45,418 nt of DNA from an uncultured bacterium (GTDB lineage: Bacteria; Bacillota; Clostridia; Lachnospirales; Lachnospiraceae): positions 1 through 45,418 of the forward strand of contig CANDBT010000036.1 of NCBI GenBank assembly GCA_947383005.1. The letters are read 5' to 3'. The notes under the pieces are model-generated. The model saw only the letters and a list, made by a program, of their open reading frames with translations. It was not told the DNA's origin and searched no databases. Numbering within the stretch: position 1 is the first letter of the stretch; the number at the start of each line of letters is the position of its first letter. Positions 1 through 8,348 of this stretch are shown in pieces. The translations under genes and the position numbers were made by a program.

Positions 1-2
1 AT

Positions 3-944
3 GACTGGGCGCAGTGGAGGCTGAACATAGCCGCCGGAATGGTGGTGGTCGGAAGTGTAACGATCCTGGGGGCAGTCGTGGCAGGTGCAGCTGCAGGAGC
101 AGGCATGATTGCAGCCGGAAACATCAGCGCCGGAAGTGCGGCATCCTCCGTTGGAGGAGCCGTCTTCCTGACCGGGAGCCTGTATGTGGCGGAGCAGGCC
201 GTATCGGACGCCGTCAGCGGAAGGCTGGGAGATACGGAAAAATATGTCAGGAAAGCTCTCGCAGGCAGCGTTGTCGGATTTCTGACCGGAGCCAGCGGCC
301 TGATGATGCAGGGAGCCAGCCTGGGGAAGGTTCTGTCGCTGGGATTCGGGGAAGGCTTTCTGGGGAGCACTGCAGCGCAGGGACTGCTGAACGAAGACGG
401 AGAGATCAACTGGGCGCTGGCGATCGGGGACGGGATGTTCTCGGCGGTGATGGCAGGGCTGGTGTGGAATAACAATAGTCTATATGGAGACATTACAAAT
501 AATGGTAAAAATGCAATAGGAGAATTCAATGAAGGACTAATTTATTTACCCAATCAGAAAATTGATGTTGAAAGACTGCCTGGAGCAGAGGGCATGAAAA
601 TCCCAAGAAGGCTGACGGTGGAAGAAATGTCATATTTAACAGAAGAGTATGGAGTTGAATTTTCGTTAGTATACAGATTGGGAAGTGGAAAGAATGGTTC
701 AGGAGGCCAATATTGGTTATATTCAGGAATAGAAAATAGAGTTAAGATACCTGTTGGGAGTGACGTTATCGCGATATATCATACACATCCTAAAGGCTCG
801 GTAGGTGCAAGTGATGCAGATCGACGAATTATGAAATTGTTAGAAGAGTATGGATCCCCACAAAGAAGTTCACAAATTATACCAGTAGGTGGAAATGGAA
901 CGGCTCGATTTAATAAAAATGGAACTTACACACAAATACAATAA
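3..944 (+). CDS. Polymorphic toxin carrier, C-terminal part with JAB/DUF4329-like tip (5' truncated by window)
   Basis: The reading frame is open to the left edge, so the gene starts upstream. The first ~150 residues are Ala/Gly-rich and hydrophobic (VVVGSVTILGAVVAGAAAG), a pre-toxin core that recurs at 1754-2365. After the core (GMFSAVMAGLVW, ending near 468) base composition drops sharply to AT-rich and the sequence becomes unique: this is the exchangeable toxin tip. The tip holds IYHTHPKGS followed by SDAD, the H-x-H-P...S-x-x-D pattern of JAB/JAMM-like DUF4329 domains found at the ends of bacterial polymorphic toxins. The upstream part of the carrier is probably VgrG/spike-like, judging from the related copy at 1754. 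The next gene is a probable immunity gene. Core-tip architecture is confident; the enzymatic activity is inferred. Confidence 0.75.
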   Translation, partial: DWAQWRLNIAAGMVVVGSVTILGAVVAGAAAGAGMIAAGNISAGSAASSVGGAVFLTGSLYVAEQAVSDAVSGRLGDTEKYVRKALAGSVVGFLTGASGLMMQGASLGKVLSLGFGEGFLGSTAAQGLLNEDGEINWALAIGDGMFSAVMAGLVWNNNSLYGDITNNGKNAIGEFNEGLIYLPNQKIDVERLPGAEGMKIPRRLTVEEMSYLTEEYGVEFSLVYRLGSGKNGSGGQYWLYSGIENRVKIPVGSDVIAIYHTHPKGSVGASDADRRIMKLLEEYGSPQRSSQIIPVGGNGTARFNKNGTYTQIQ

Positions 945-1216
945 AGGCAGTTTCTGGTTGATTAGTGAATAGGAGCAACTATTCAACATTTGTAATTTAT
1001 GACATAAATTTTGACGAAAAGAGGATATGCTGCAGTTCGCTTTTTCTATACTTTTTGTTAAAATAGAAGTATCGAATTTTAACGTAGAAGGATAAGTCAA
1101 TTGATAGAAGACAAGATGAATAGCTGAAGGAAATTAATCAAATAGACGAGTTAGGAAAATTATTTTAAAAATAAAGAAAGTATGTACAGATGTAATGATT
1201 AAAATCAGGAGGAATA
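945..1216. other. AT-rich intergenic stretch, no gene seen
   Basis: About 270 nt separate the toxin tip from the probable immunity gene. I see no start with a ribosome site and no clear terminator; it may contain decayed remnants of an earlier toxin tip. Confidence 0.4.
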
Positions 1217-1708
1217 ATGGATAGATTAAAACAATATGAAGATTTATGGACTGTTAATAAAAACAGTTATCATATCAGAATGTCAGGTGAGGATTATTAC
1301 ATTATTGATGAAAATAACATGATGTTACTTATAGAAGAGGATGATAATATTTATCTTTCATTAATTAGAATGATGATTGAACATGATGTTAGAGTTATAG
1401 AGTATGATTTGGAAACAAAAAATAAAACAAAACTATCAAAGCAGGACGCGATCAAAAAGATGGAAGCTTTTTTGAGTCGAAAAGTAAAGGTATCAATCAT
1501 ATGGAAAAAAGATATGTCGATAAGCAAACAATTATTAGAACTGAAAAAAATAAGTAAAAATTTGTTTTCAACATCAGTAACACAGCTGATGAAACAAATT
1601 GACGTGAAAACGAATGAATGGACGTTTTGTGAACTTTCAAGAAGAGATGCAAATGAATTAAAAAATATGGCTGTCTGTAAGGGAATAAAATTAAAAATTG
1701 AAGAATGA
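1217..1708 (+). CDS. Probable immunity protein for the JAB-like toxin tip
   Basis: This encodes 163 residues, acidic at the N-terminus (LIEEDD) and lysine-rich later, with no signal peptide or membrane segment. The ATG follows AGGAGG with good spacing. It is AT-rich like the preceding toxin tip and unlike the GC-richer core, as expected for an immunity gene that travels with its toxin. I do not recognise the family. The role is inferred only from position immediately downstream of a toxin tip and immediately upstream of a repeat of the toxin core. Confidence 0.5.
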   Translation: MDRLKQYEDLWTVNKNSYHIRMSGEDYYIIDENNMMLLIEEDDNIYLSLIRMMIEHDVRVIEYDLETKNKTKLSKQDAIKKMEAFLSRKVKVSIIWKKDMSISKQLLELKKISKNLFSTSVTQLMKQIDVKTNEWTFCELSRRDANELKNMAVCKGIKLKIEE

Positions 1709-1720
1709 TTAAAACTTTAA

Positions 1721-2407
1721 CGGAAACAGAAAAGCCTGACCACGGAACACGGGATGCAGATGCGCCTGTGCCGGTGCGACATGGGAGTCGCGACGCTGAA
1801 GGAAAAAGTGCTTCTGGATGACCTGACGGGAATCTGCATGGAAGGGAGCGGAGGACTCCACATCCTGGCAGCCGGGGAAGTGAAGCTGGAAGGACAGACG
1901 GTGAACCTTAACGGAAACAGAGGCGTGACCATATATGAAGGGAAAGCCGTTCCGGACCTGGAAAAATTTCTGAATGCAGAAGAAAGCGCCCCGGCACCGG
2001 AAGTGATTATAACTGCCGCCGGAATGGTGGTGGTCGGAAGCGTAACGATCTTGGGGGCATTCATGGCAGGTGCGGTCGCCGGAGCAGGCCGTATCGGACG
2101 CCGTCAGCGGAAGGCTGGGAGACACGGAAAAATATGTCAGGAAAGCTCTCGCAGGCAGCGTCGTCGGATTTCTGACCGGAGCCAGCGGTCTGATGATGCA
2201 GGGAGCCAGCCTGGGGAAGGTTCTGTCGCTGGGATTCGGGGAAGGCTTTCTGGGGAGCACTGCAGCGCAGGGACTGCTGAACGAAGACGGAGAGATCAAC
2301 TGGGCGCTGGCGATCGGGGACGGGATGTTCTCGGCGGTGATGGCGGGGCTGGTGTGGAGAGGAGATAGCATAAATGGAAAATCTAATGAAACTCAAGTAA
2401 AAATCTA
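1721..2407 (+). pseudogene. Orphan copy of the toxin core, twice frameshifted
   Basis: The first part reads LLDDLTGICMEGSGGLHI...EVKLEGQTVNLNGNRG, a repeat resembling the C-terminal beta-helix of VgrG/phage spike proteins. It then runs into the same MVVVGSVTILGA core as the first gene. Relative to that gene (96-190) it lacks 95 bp, lost between two copies of GGAGCAGGC (one copy remains at 2081-2089), which shifts the frame. From 2070 the core continues in another frame (EQAVSDAVSGRL to AVMAGLVW), nearly identical to 187-468. A second 1-nt slip in the A run at 2399-2403 separates it from the toxin tip that follows. It has no start codon with a ribosome site. It looks like a displaced or silent cassette that can recombine with the main gene. 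Confidence 0.8.
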
Positions 2408-2770
2408 TTGGATGATCCTGAGGTTGCAAAAGCTCGTGCAGCTCGGTTAGAATATTTAGAAGCTATGGAAATAAAAAGAGCAAAATTAAATTCAGAAGTT
2501 GAAGAATATTTAAATGCAGGAAAAGATTTTAAAGAAATAGCGGAAATTAAAGTGGAGCAAAGAAATTTAGACAGGATTAGATCTTATGTGGAAAGAGAGG
2601 ATTACGAGAACCTTGAAAAACTGTATAATAGAAATTTGATAGAATACGGTCGAAAAGAGGGGCCGACTGCAGAACAGCTATTTGAAAAATATGGTTCTTA
2701 TGAAGATGTGATTTATTCCAGTGTTAAAATAAATAAAGGAATGAATGCGATATTGGGTATAGATGATTAG
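2408..2770 (+). CDS. Orphan toxin tip (frameshifted from its core)
   Basis: This encodes 120 residues, very AT-rich, mostly helical and charged, ending YGSYEDVIYSSVKINKGMNAILGIDD. It opens at TTG without a good ribosome site. Adding one A to the A run at 2399-2403 would join the upstream core in frame and give VKNLLDDPEV, so this was the C-terminal tip of a toxin. I do not recognise the toxin family. It is probably not translated as it stands, and it is followed within 11 nt by a probable immunity gene with a good ribosome site. Confidence 0.5.
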   Translation: MDDPEVAKARAARLEYLEAMEIKRAKLNSEVEEYLNAGKDFKEIAEIKVEQRNLDRIRSYVEREDYENLEKLYNRNLIEYGRKEGPTAEQLFEKYGSYEDVIYSSVKINKGMNAILGIDD

Positions 2771-2781
2771 TGGAGGATATA

Positions 2782-3132
2782 ATGAGAATAGAAAAAAGCA
2801 ACCAGGATACCAAGTGGTTTAAAAAAGAAGGATTGAAAATAAAAATAAAAAATAAAGGAGATAAATCAGAAATCTGGGTTACGCTTGATAAATATAATAT
2901 TTGTTTGAAATTATTAATGTTTGATTTTATAAAACAATTAAAAGAAGAGATGATGCTGGATATTACTGTTGATAAAATGCTGGGAAATCAAAGAATATTT
3001 GTTATAAACTCAAATTATGATATGGAAATAATGAACTATATTGAAAGGTTTATAGACGAATGGAATATTAGAATTAGCAAAACTACGGTTTCTGATGCTG
3101 ATATTATTCCAGATGAAATATGGTATGAATAA
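2782..3132 (+). CDS. Probable immunity protein for the orphan toxin tip
   Basis: The ATG at 2782 follows GGAGG (2772-2776) and is preferred to the in-frame GTG at 2770, which overlaps the upstream stop codon. The product is 116 residues, lysine- and isoleucine-rich, with no signal or membrane segment. The family is not recognised. Its AT-rich composition matches the preceding tip. Retention of an intact immunity gene beside a broken toxin is common in such loci, because it protects against sister cells. The function is inferred from position only. Confidence 0.45.
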   Translation: MRIEKSNQDTKWFKKEGLKIKIKNKGDKSEIWVTLDKYNICLKLLMFDFIKQLKEEMMLDITVDKMLGNQRIFVINSNYDMEIMNYIERFIDEWNIRISKTTVSDADIIPDEIWYE

Positions 3133-3146
3133 TTTTTACGTTTGAA

Positions 3147-3208
3147 GTGAAGTTAAAAGGACAGACAGTGAACCTTAACGGGAGTAGAGGCGTGACCATG
3201 TATGAAGG
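3147..3208 (+). repeat. Third partial copy of the toxin core
   Basis: This ~60-nt stretch (GAAGTGAAGTTAAAAGGACA onward, then the equivalent of TVNLNG-RGVTMYEG) matches 1878-1940 of the orphan core with scattered changes. It is a scrap of a third carrier copy lying right after the second immunity gene, marking another former recombination point. Confidence 0.8.
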
Positions 3209-3331
3209 ATCGTCAAATTAGAGTTTCGGAGGTTAAGAAGAAATCAGGTGTTGTAAAATAATTATGAACAAAATTAAAGATGATGATAACAATTATTTTA
3301 AAACATAATATATGACTGAAGTTTACAGATC

Positions 3332-3361
3332 ACTGCCGACTTGATGGTCGGCAGTTTTTTT
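3332..3361 (+). terminator. Rho-independent terminator ending the toxin locus
   Basis: ACTGCCGAC, a 6-nt loop, GTCGGCAGT, then seven Ts. The 9-bp stem is perfect. It marks the end of the toxin/immunity array. Confidence 0.9.
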
Positions 3362-3523
3362 GTACGTATTTATATGCGGCCCGGTTTTGAACCGGGCTCT
3401 TTATGATGGGATATAAGACAGTGCAGGAATGATATGAGCAGGAAGAAAAAAGAGCAGACAGGCAGCACCGCCTTTCGGCTCTTTTGGTGCTTTAAAGGGG
3501 AAAGAAACAGATGCCGCAGTCCG
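3362..3523. other. Intergenic junction between toxin locus and outer element
   Basis: No gene is visible. It contains a perfect 8-bp hairpin GCCCGGTT-TTG-AACCGGGC (3379-3397) followed by TCTTTA, and a weaker stem AGCACC...GGTGCT (3464-3491). The left limit of the outer element probably lies here, but I see no clear attachment site. Confidence 0.4.
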
Positions 3524-3560
3524 CCTCCGGGTTTGAAATTCAAAAATTCAAACCCGGAGG
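3524..3560 (+). promoter_or_regulatory. Inverted repeat burying the ribosome site of the sigma-like gene
   Basis: CCTCCGGGTTTGAA (3524-3537) and TTCAAACCCGGAGG (3547-3560) are perfectly complementary over 14 bp with a 9-nt loop. The right arm ends in GGAGG, the ribosome site for the TTG at 3570. In RNA the site would be fully paired. A similar but different-sequence hairpin precedes the second sigma-like gene at 43512. Confidence 0.85.
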
Positions 3561-3569
3561 AAAGGAAAA

Positions 3570-4061
3570 TTGAGAAATTATAAGGACAGCGATTATGCCC
3601 TGAACCGATACAGTCAGGGGATCGTCTATAAATTTTCGGACGGCATCGTAGAGATAACCCTGGAAGATTACCTGCGTGACAACCCGGATAAGACATAGGA
3701 AGATTTTGCAGAGCTGAAAGCTCTGTCCGATGAGATTTATTACCAACAGGACAGGCAGGAGTACCGTGTAAGCCATCGGAACGTGAGTATCAGCGGGATG
3801 GAAGATATGCTTGTTGCTTCGGCTCCTTCTGTTGATACGGAACTGATTCAGAAAGATGAAGAGAAAAAGGCGCTGGAAGCAGCCATCTGTCTGCTGGAGA
3901 GCGGAAAACTGACAGACGTACAGAAGAGGCGGTTCTGTCTCCACTTTTTTCAGGGGCTTTCCACAAGGCAGATTGCGAAGCTGGAAGGCGTCCATCAGCG
4001 GGCGGTCTGGGACAGTCTCATGTGGGCAGAGAAAAAACTGAAAAAAATTTATGAGGAATGA
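3570..4061 (+). pseudogene. Sigma-70-like ICE regulator interrupted by an in-frame TAG
   Basis: From TTG at 3570 (GGAGG 9 nt upstream) the frame reads RNYKDSDYALNRYSQGIVYK...LEDYLRDNPDKT, then TAG (3696-3698). It continues in the same frame to 4061 with EDFAELKALSDEIYYQQDRQ and a C-terminal helix-turn-helix (GLSTRQIAKLEGVHQRAVW) typical of sigma region 4. This matches the small sigma-like proteins that lead Lachnospiraceae conjugative elements, about 160 residues if the stop is ignored. The stop is a single codon change with no indel, so it is a recent loss, an amber readthrough site, or a base error. A shortened protein could restart at ATG 3801 or the GTG at 3783. It leads the outer-element block of leader, helicase and DUF6870. 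Confidence 0.7.
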
Positions 4062-4584
4062 CTCGTCACACCCCCTGTTTTTTCACGTTGGGTGAAAGGA
4101 ATTTTTTGAGCGTCCTTTCACCCGCACATTGAAAACTTCATACGGGTGTGGCGGATACACGTTGACAGGCCGGGAGACCGGAAGCGACAAGCCGGGACGC
4201 GCCAAGACGATATGCAGGGATTTTATCTTAAGCATACTCCGAGCGATCTTGTCCGTGGCAGTGACGCCCCGTGGTGGGGCGGATTGCGATGACCCCTGTC
4301 ACTTATCATGGTACTTCTGCCGAAAAACGGCAGCCCTGAAAAACGGGAGAACGCATCACCCCTGTTTGAGAAAGAACAGGGGGCGGCTTTTATGGTGTCC
4401 GTGGGATGTCACAGATATTCCTTTACCAGCGGAACGTCAGCCACACCTTTGTTTTAAAACTACTTCTATCGGAGCGACAGATACCATGCGGCGGAACCGG
4501 CCCCTTTGTCAACAGAGAACCAGCCTTTGCCGTTTTCCGCCGTATGCATGTATCGCTCCTTCAGGATTCAAAGGAGGCTTAAAA
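4062..4584 (+). other. Structured untranslated leader before the helicase gene
   Basis: This 520-nt stretch has no convincing gene but several strong hairpins: GGGTGAAAGGA/TCCTTTCACCC (11 bp, 4090-4123), GCCCC/GGGGC (4266-4280), CCCCTGTT/AACAGGGG (4359-4382) and a long two-part stem at 4471-4559 (GGAGCGA with TCGCTCC, CGGCGGAA with TTCCGCCG). The last ends 11 nt before the AAGGAGG of the helicase gene. It looks like a regulatory leader RNA. An open frame crosses part of it but lacks a start with a ribosome site. Confidence 0.5.
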
Positions 4585-6848
4585 TTGAGTAAGGAATGGA
4601 TTGTCTGCACGGCGGACATACGGAACAGGATACACGAGGCGGGGATTTTCCGGCCTGACGAAAGAATTGTGTTGACTGCGAAAAACTGCGTGCTGCTGGA
4701 ACATTTTACGGGAAAGGCATACAGCTACCGCATGGTGGATTTACATACTTTGAAAGCAAAGAGACTGTTTTCAAGATCCACGCCACTGAATGAGGCAGGA
4801 TACCGGAGAGCCATAGAGAAAATGGCGACGCAGTCAGAAAGCGGGACAGCATTTGTACAGGATGAGGTTCGCGGGCCGGGGAATTACTTGCCCATATCTT
4901 CTATGACATTCTGCCGGAGTACGGACTGACGTTAAGAGAGAACCAGCTTTCTCTTTCCCTCGCCATGCTGGAAGCCATGGAGAAAGAAAAGGTGGCGCTG
5001 TGTGAGGCCGAGGTGGGGACGGGGAAAACTCATGCCTATCTTATGGCGGCGGTCATTTACCGTCTGTTTCATGGAGAAGGGCAGCCGGTGATGATCTCCA
5101 CGTCTACTATTGCCCTGCAGAAAGCATTGACGGAAGAGTATATTCCCCAGATTTCGGGGATTCTTCTGGAACACCGTATCATTGAAGAACCTCTGACATT
5201 TGCAGTGCGTAAGGGGAAAAACCATTATGCATGCGACAGCAGGGTAAAGACTTATTTATCCTCAATCAGACATAATAACCGTCCGGAGGACAGGAAGCTG
5301 ATGGAGATTCTGACCGCTCTTTTTGTGGGAGCCGCTTCCCTTGACCTGGACGGCCAGCCCCTGACAGACTATGTAAAGAAAAGGATCTGTGTGGAAAACT
5401 GCCGGAATACCTGCGAGTTTTCCAGTGTATGCCGTTACCGCACTTTCCTCAGAAGATCCAACCAGGGGAAGGCAGATTTCCAGATTGCCAACCATAACCT
5501 TGTACTGGCAGATATGTTGAGCAGGAAAGGCGGCAGAAACCGTCTGCTCCCGGAGCATGGCATCTTAATCTTTGACGAAGCCCATAAGCTGCCGGAGGCT
5601 GCCAGACAGATGTACGGGGGCAGCTTTGAAAATGTGGAGCTGGAGCGTGTGGCGGCCAGCATCATCAGGGCGGTGGCAGGCAGACCGGAGAAGAGAGGGG
5701 CGCTTTCACTATGTGAGGAAATGCTGGAACTGAATACGGCTCTGTTTGAAAATCTGAAAAAATTTGCAGGAACGCGGTATGACAACAACCGCATGGAAGT
5801 CATACTCACACCGTCCATCCTGCTGTCTCTGAAAGCACTGTCAGCTGTGGTAAAAAGCCTGTCAGTGTTTTTCTATACCGCAGACCGGGGAAACACGGCA
5901 TATAAGCATATTTCCGGCAGACTGAATCAGAAGCAGGAGAAGCTGGCGGTACTTTGTGACTATGAGAATTTTATCTGCTGGCTGGAATACACAGGAGTGA
6001 CGGCCTGCAGGCTCTGCGTTCTGCCAAAGCACCTTGACTTTCTGCTCCATGAGGATCTGTGGAGCAGAGGGAAACCATATCTTCTGACTTCGGCCACTCT
6101 GTCCGTGGGCGGCGACTTCAGCCGCTACATGCATCAGACAGGGATTGACCTGCTGAACCGGAACCGGATTCTGAGTGTGAGCAAGGCCTCTCCCTTTGAT
6201 TACTGGAACCATGCCCTGCTGTATCTGCCGGAGGATATGCCGTTTCCCAATATCAGGAAAACAGCTTACCGGAAGGCGGTGGCAGACAGGCTGGAAGAAC
6301 TGATCCGGCAGAGCCACGGGCATACGCTGGCGTTGTTCACATCCTACCGGATGATGGAGATGGTGTATCAGGAGCTTGCAGAGAAGATAAAAGATTTTCC
6401 GCTGTTTTCCATGGGAAAGGGAAAGCTGGAGGCCATCCGGGAGTTCCGAAAGAGTGTGAACGGGGTACTGCTTGCCAGCGACAGCGCTGGGGAGGGGATT
6501 GACCTGGCTGGGGATATCCTTTCCTCCCTTGTGGTGGTGAAGCTGCCATTTCCCGTGCCAGACCCGGTATTGGAGTATGAGAAGTCCTTACATGAGGATT
6601 TCCATGAGTATCTGGCGGAAGTCATTGTGCCGGGGATGCTGATGAAGCTGCGCCAGTGGATTGGGCGGGGCATCCGCAGGGAGACAGATACCTGCGTGTT
6701 CTCCATCCTGGACTGCAGAGCCGGCGGGCGGTATAAGAATGACATTCTGGCGGCCCTGCCGGACATGCCGGTGACGGAGAGGATGGAGGATGTGGGGATC
6801 TTTATCAGGAGCAATAAGCCGGAGAGCTATTTTATGGATCAGAAATGA
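4585..6848 (+). pseudogene. DinG/XPD-type ATP-dependent helicase, frameshifted
   Basis: The start is TTG 4585 after AAGGAGG (MSKEWIVCTADIRNRIHEAG). The N-terminal part reads in one frame to a stop at 4927-4929. From 4866 another frame continues as AHIFYDILPEYGLTLRENQL to 6848. The natural join needs one extra G in the run at 4878-4881. The rejoined protein is about 755 residues. It holds Walker A EAEVGTGKTHAYL, an iron-sulfur cysteine cluster (CVENCRNTCEFSSVC plus an upstream Cys), DEAH (IFDEAHKLPEAAR), ASDSAGEGIDLAGD and the motif VI box RQWIGRGIRR: a superfamily 2 helicase of the DinG family acting on ICE DNA. The helicase core itself (from M at 4965) is open and could still be made if reinitiated. 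Confidence 0.8.
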
Positions 6849-6947
6849 CCGGGCAGAGATTTTGAGCGGATGTCGGCCAGGGCATGGAAAACTGCAGGAA
6901 AAAAGGACAATCCGGGTTGGCATAGGACAATCTGAAAGAAAAATAAA

Positions 6948-7046
6948 ATGAATACGGGACAGCAGACAGCTGCAGAACAAAATCAGAGCAGTGTATCTGC
7001 TGACTGCAAAACCGGCATGCCGGAAGGAAAGGAGAGGCTGTCATGA
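6948..7046 (+). CDS. Possible 32-residue peptide coupled to the DUF6870 gene
   Basis: ATG 6948 opens a 32-codon frame (MNTGQQTAAEQNQSSVSADC onward) that ends by overlapping the DUF6870 start as ATGA. Coupling is suggestive, but the ribosome site is weak (GAAAGAAA) and no family is recognised. Confidence 0.25.
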   Translation: MNTGQQTAAEQNQSSVSADCKTGMPEGKERLS

Positions 7047-7312
7047 AGCTGACAAAAGAGATGCTTGCAGAAATGGCACAGACCGATATACGCACTGTGG
7101 ACATTTCCGAACTGACCGATCTGCGGGATATCAAAATTGACACTTCACAGCCGGTGGAGAAAAAACTGGCTGCCTTTGCTGAACAGACAAAGAACATCTA
7201 TGTGAACCGGATTGGAGATTATGTGGTAAAGGTCAGGTTTCAGGAAAGCGGGGCAACCATAGATGACAAAATGGCGGAGTACCTGCGGAGGATGTCAGAA
7301 ATCTACATATAA
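7043..7312 (+). CDS. DUF6870 family protein (outer element)
   Basis: This encodes 89 residues, soluble and mixed alpha/beta: DIRTVDISELTDLRDIKID at the front and VNRIGDYVVKVRFQESGATIDDKM at the back. The inner element carries a paralogue at 21589 with the same order of motifs (VRTVERGSLADISKIHID, CGKIVVKVSFTDTGATLEDRL). In both cases it sits directly upstream of the serine recombinase triplet, which suggests a small partner or regulator of the recombination module. The ATG follows GGAAAGGAGAGG. Its molecular role is unknown. Confidence 0.7.
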   Translation: MKLTKEMLAEMAQTDIRTVDISELTDLRDIKIDTSQPVEKKLAAFAEQTKNIYVNRIGDYVVKVRFQESGATIDDKMAEYLRRMSEIYI

Positions 7313-7503
7313 AAAAGAATGAGAGAGTCCGAAATGAATTTCAGGACGGATTTCAGAAAAGTTCGGAAAAGTCTCCGAAAGAGGCTTGAAGAATGACAGG
7401 ATTTATGTTAATCTGATGGCAGGACAAATCAGTGGAACTCCTGGCTCCCAGTTTGATGAAAGCCATCGGCTTTTCTCTGGCTAAAAAAGTCAGGAGTGAT
7501 ACC

Positions 7504-8340
7504 ATGAAAAACGAATATTCAAAAAAAGAATCAAGACATTTCTATGCGGCCATGTATCTCCGGCTTTCCAGGGAGGACAGCGATGTGGGAACCACCGCTG
7601 ACACTGGAAGCGCAGGAAGTGCGGAAGTCACATTCAGAGCCGAGAGCAACAGCATCGGCAGCCAAAGGGAGCTGATCCGTTCCTTTATCAGGGAACAGGA
7701 GGACATAGAGCTTTTTGACTGCTATGCAGACGACAATTATTCCGGCAGCAACTTCGAGAGACCAGAATTTAAAAGAATGATAAGCGACATCAGGGCGGGC
7801 AGGGTGAACTGCGTCATCGTGAAAGACCTGTCCCGTTTCGGGCGCGATTATATTGAGACCGGGAGGTATCTGGATCAGGTATTCCCGGCTCTGGGGGTGC
7901 GTTTTATCGCCCTTACCGACCGGTATGACAGCTTTTCGGCAGATGCCGGGGAGCGCAACATTGTACTGCCGGTAAAAAATTTCATAAACGACAGCTATTG
8001 CCGTGACATATCCACCAAGGTAAAAAGCCAGCTTGCGATAAAACGCAGGAAGGGGGAATGCCTTGCGGCTTTTGCCGTGTATGGCTACCGGAAATCGGCG
8101 GAAGACAGAAACAGGCTGCTGGTGGACGATTATGCGGCGGGCATTGTCCGCAGGATTTTTGCGTGGAAGATTGAGGGAATGGCTGTTTCCGCCATAGCGG
8201 AAAAACTCAACGGCCTGCATATCCTGTCTCCAAAGGAATATAAGAAATCCCTGGGGCTGAATTATCGGGGAGGCTTTACCAGGGGCAGCGACTCCAGGTG
8301 GAGCAGCCCGTCTGTCCGGCGGATACTGACCAACGCCTGA
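7504..8340 (+). pseudogene. Large serine recombinase 1 of the outer element, 5' half (split by the inner element)
   Basis: The start is ATG 7504 after CAGGAG. The N-terminal resolvase domain has the catalytic serine in MYLRLSRED, then the conserved VIVKDLSRFGRDYIETGRYLD, and the recombinase domain continues to SVRRILTN. At N277 (AAC 8332-8334) homology stops and two foreign codons lead to a TGA. The missing half (EVYLGHLVQGR onward, with zinc ribbon and coiled coil) lies 18.9 kb downstream at 27279-28127 in register; rejoining gives 559 residues, a normal length for the family. An unusual ~20-residue Gly/Ser/Thr insert follows the catalytic motif (TTADTGSAGSAEV). Without its DNA-binding C-terminus the present product should be inactive. 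Confidence 0.93.
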
Positions 8341-8348
8341 GTTATAAT
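8326..8348 (+). promoter_or_regulatory. Left attachment junction (attL) with the -10 half of a split promoter
   Basis: The host side ends ...GACC, the shared core is AACG (8332-8335), and the element begins CCTGAGTTATAAT. TATAAT (8343-8348) is a perfect -10 box. In the integrated state the -35 position (8320-8325) is CGGATA, a poor match. The matching TTGACA sits at the other end of the element (27264-27269). Confidence 0.85.

Noticed and set aside
1709-2371. Minus-strand open frame across the orphan toxin core
   Set aside because: The plus strand matches the core of the first gene. The antisense product is Ser/Pro/His-rich with no start signal.
4129-4584. Extension of the helicase N-terminal frame upstream to 4129
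   Set aside because: The region is full of strong hairpins, the peptide is Cys/Arg/Pro-rich with no homology, and AAGGAGG-TTG at 4585 is a clear start.
8332-8335. Long direct repeats (target duplication) at the ends of the inner element
   Set aside because: Only AACG is shared. Large serine recombinases do not make long duplications, so the absence is expected and the boundaries rest on the split gene.
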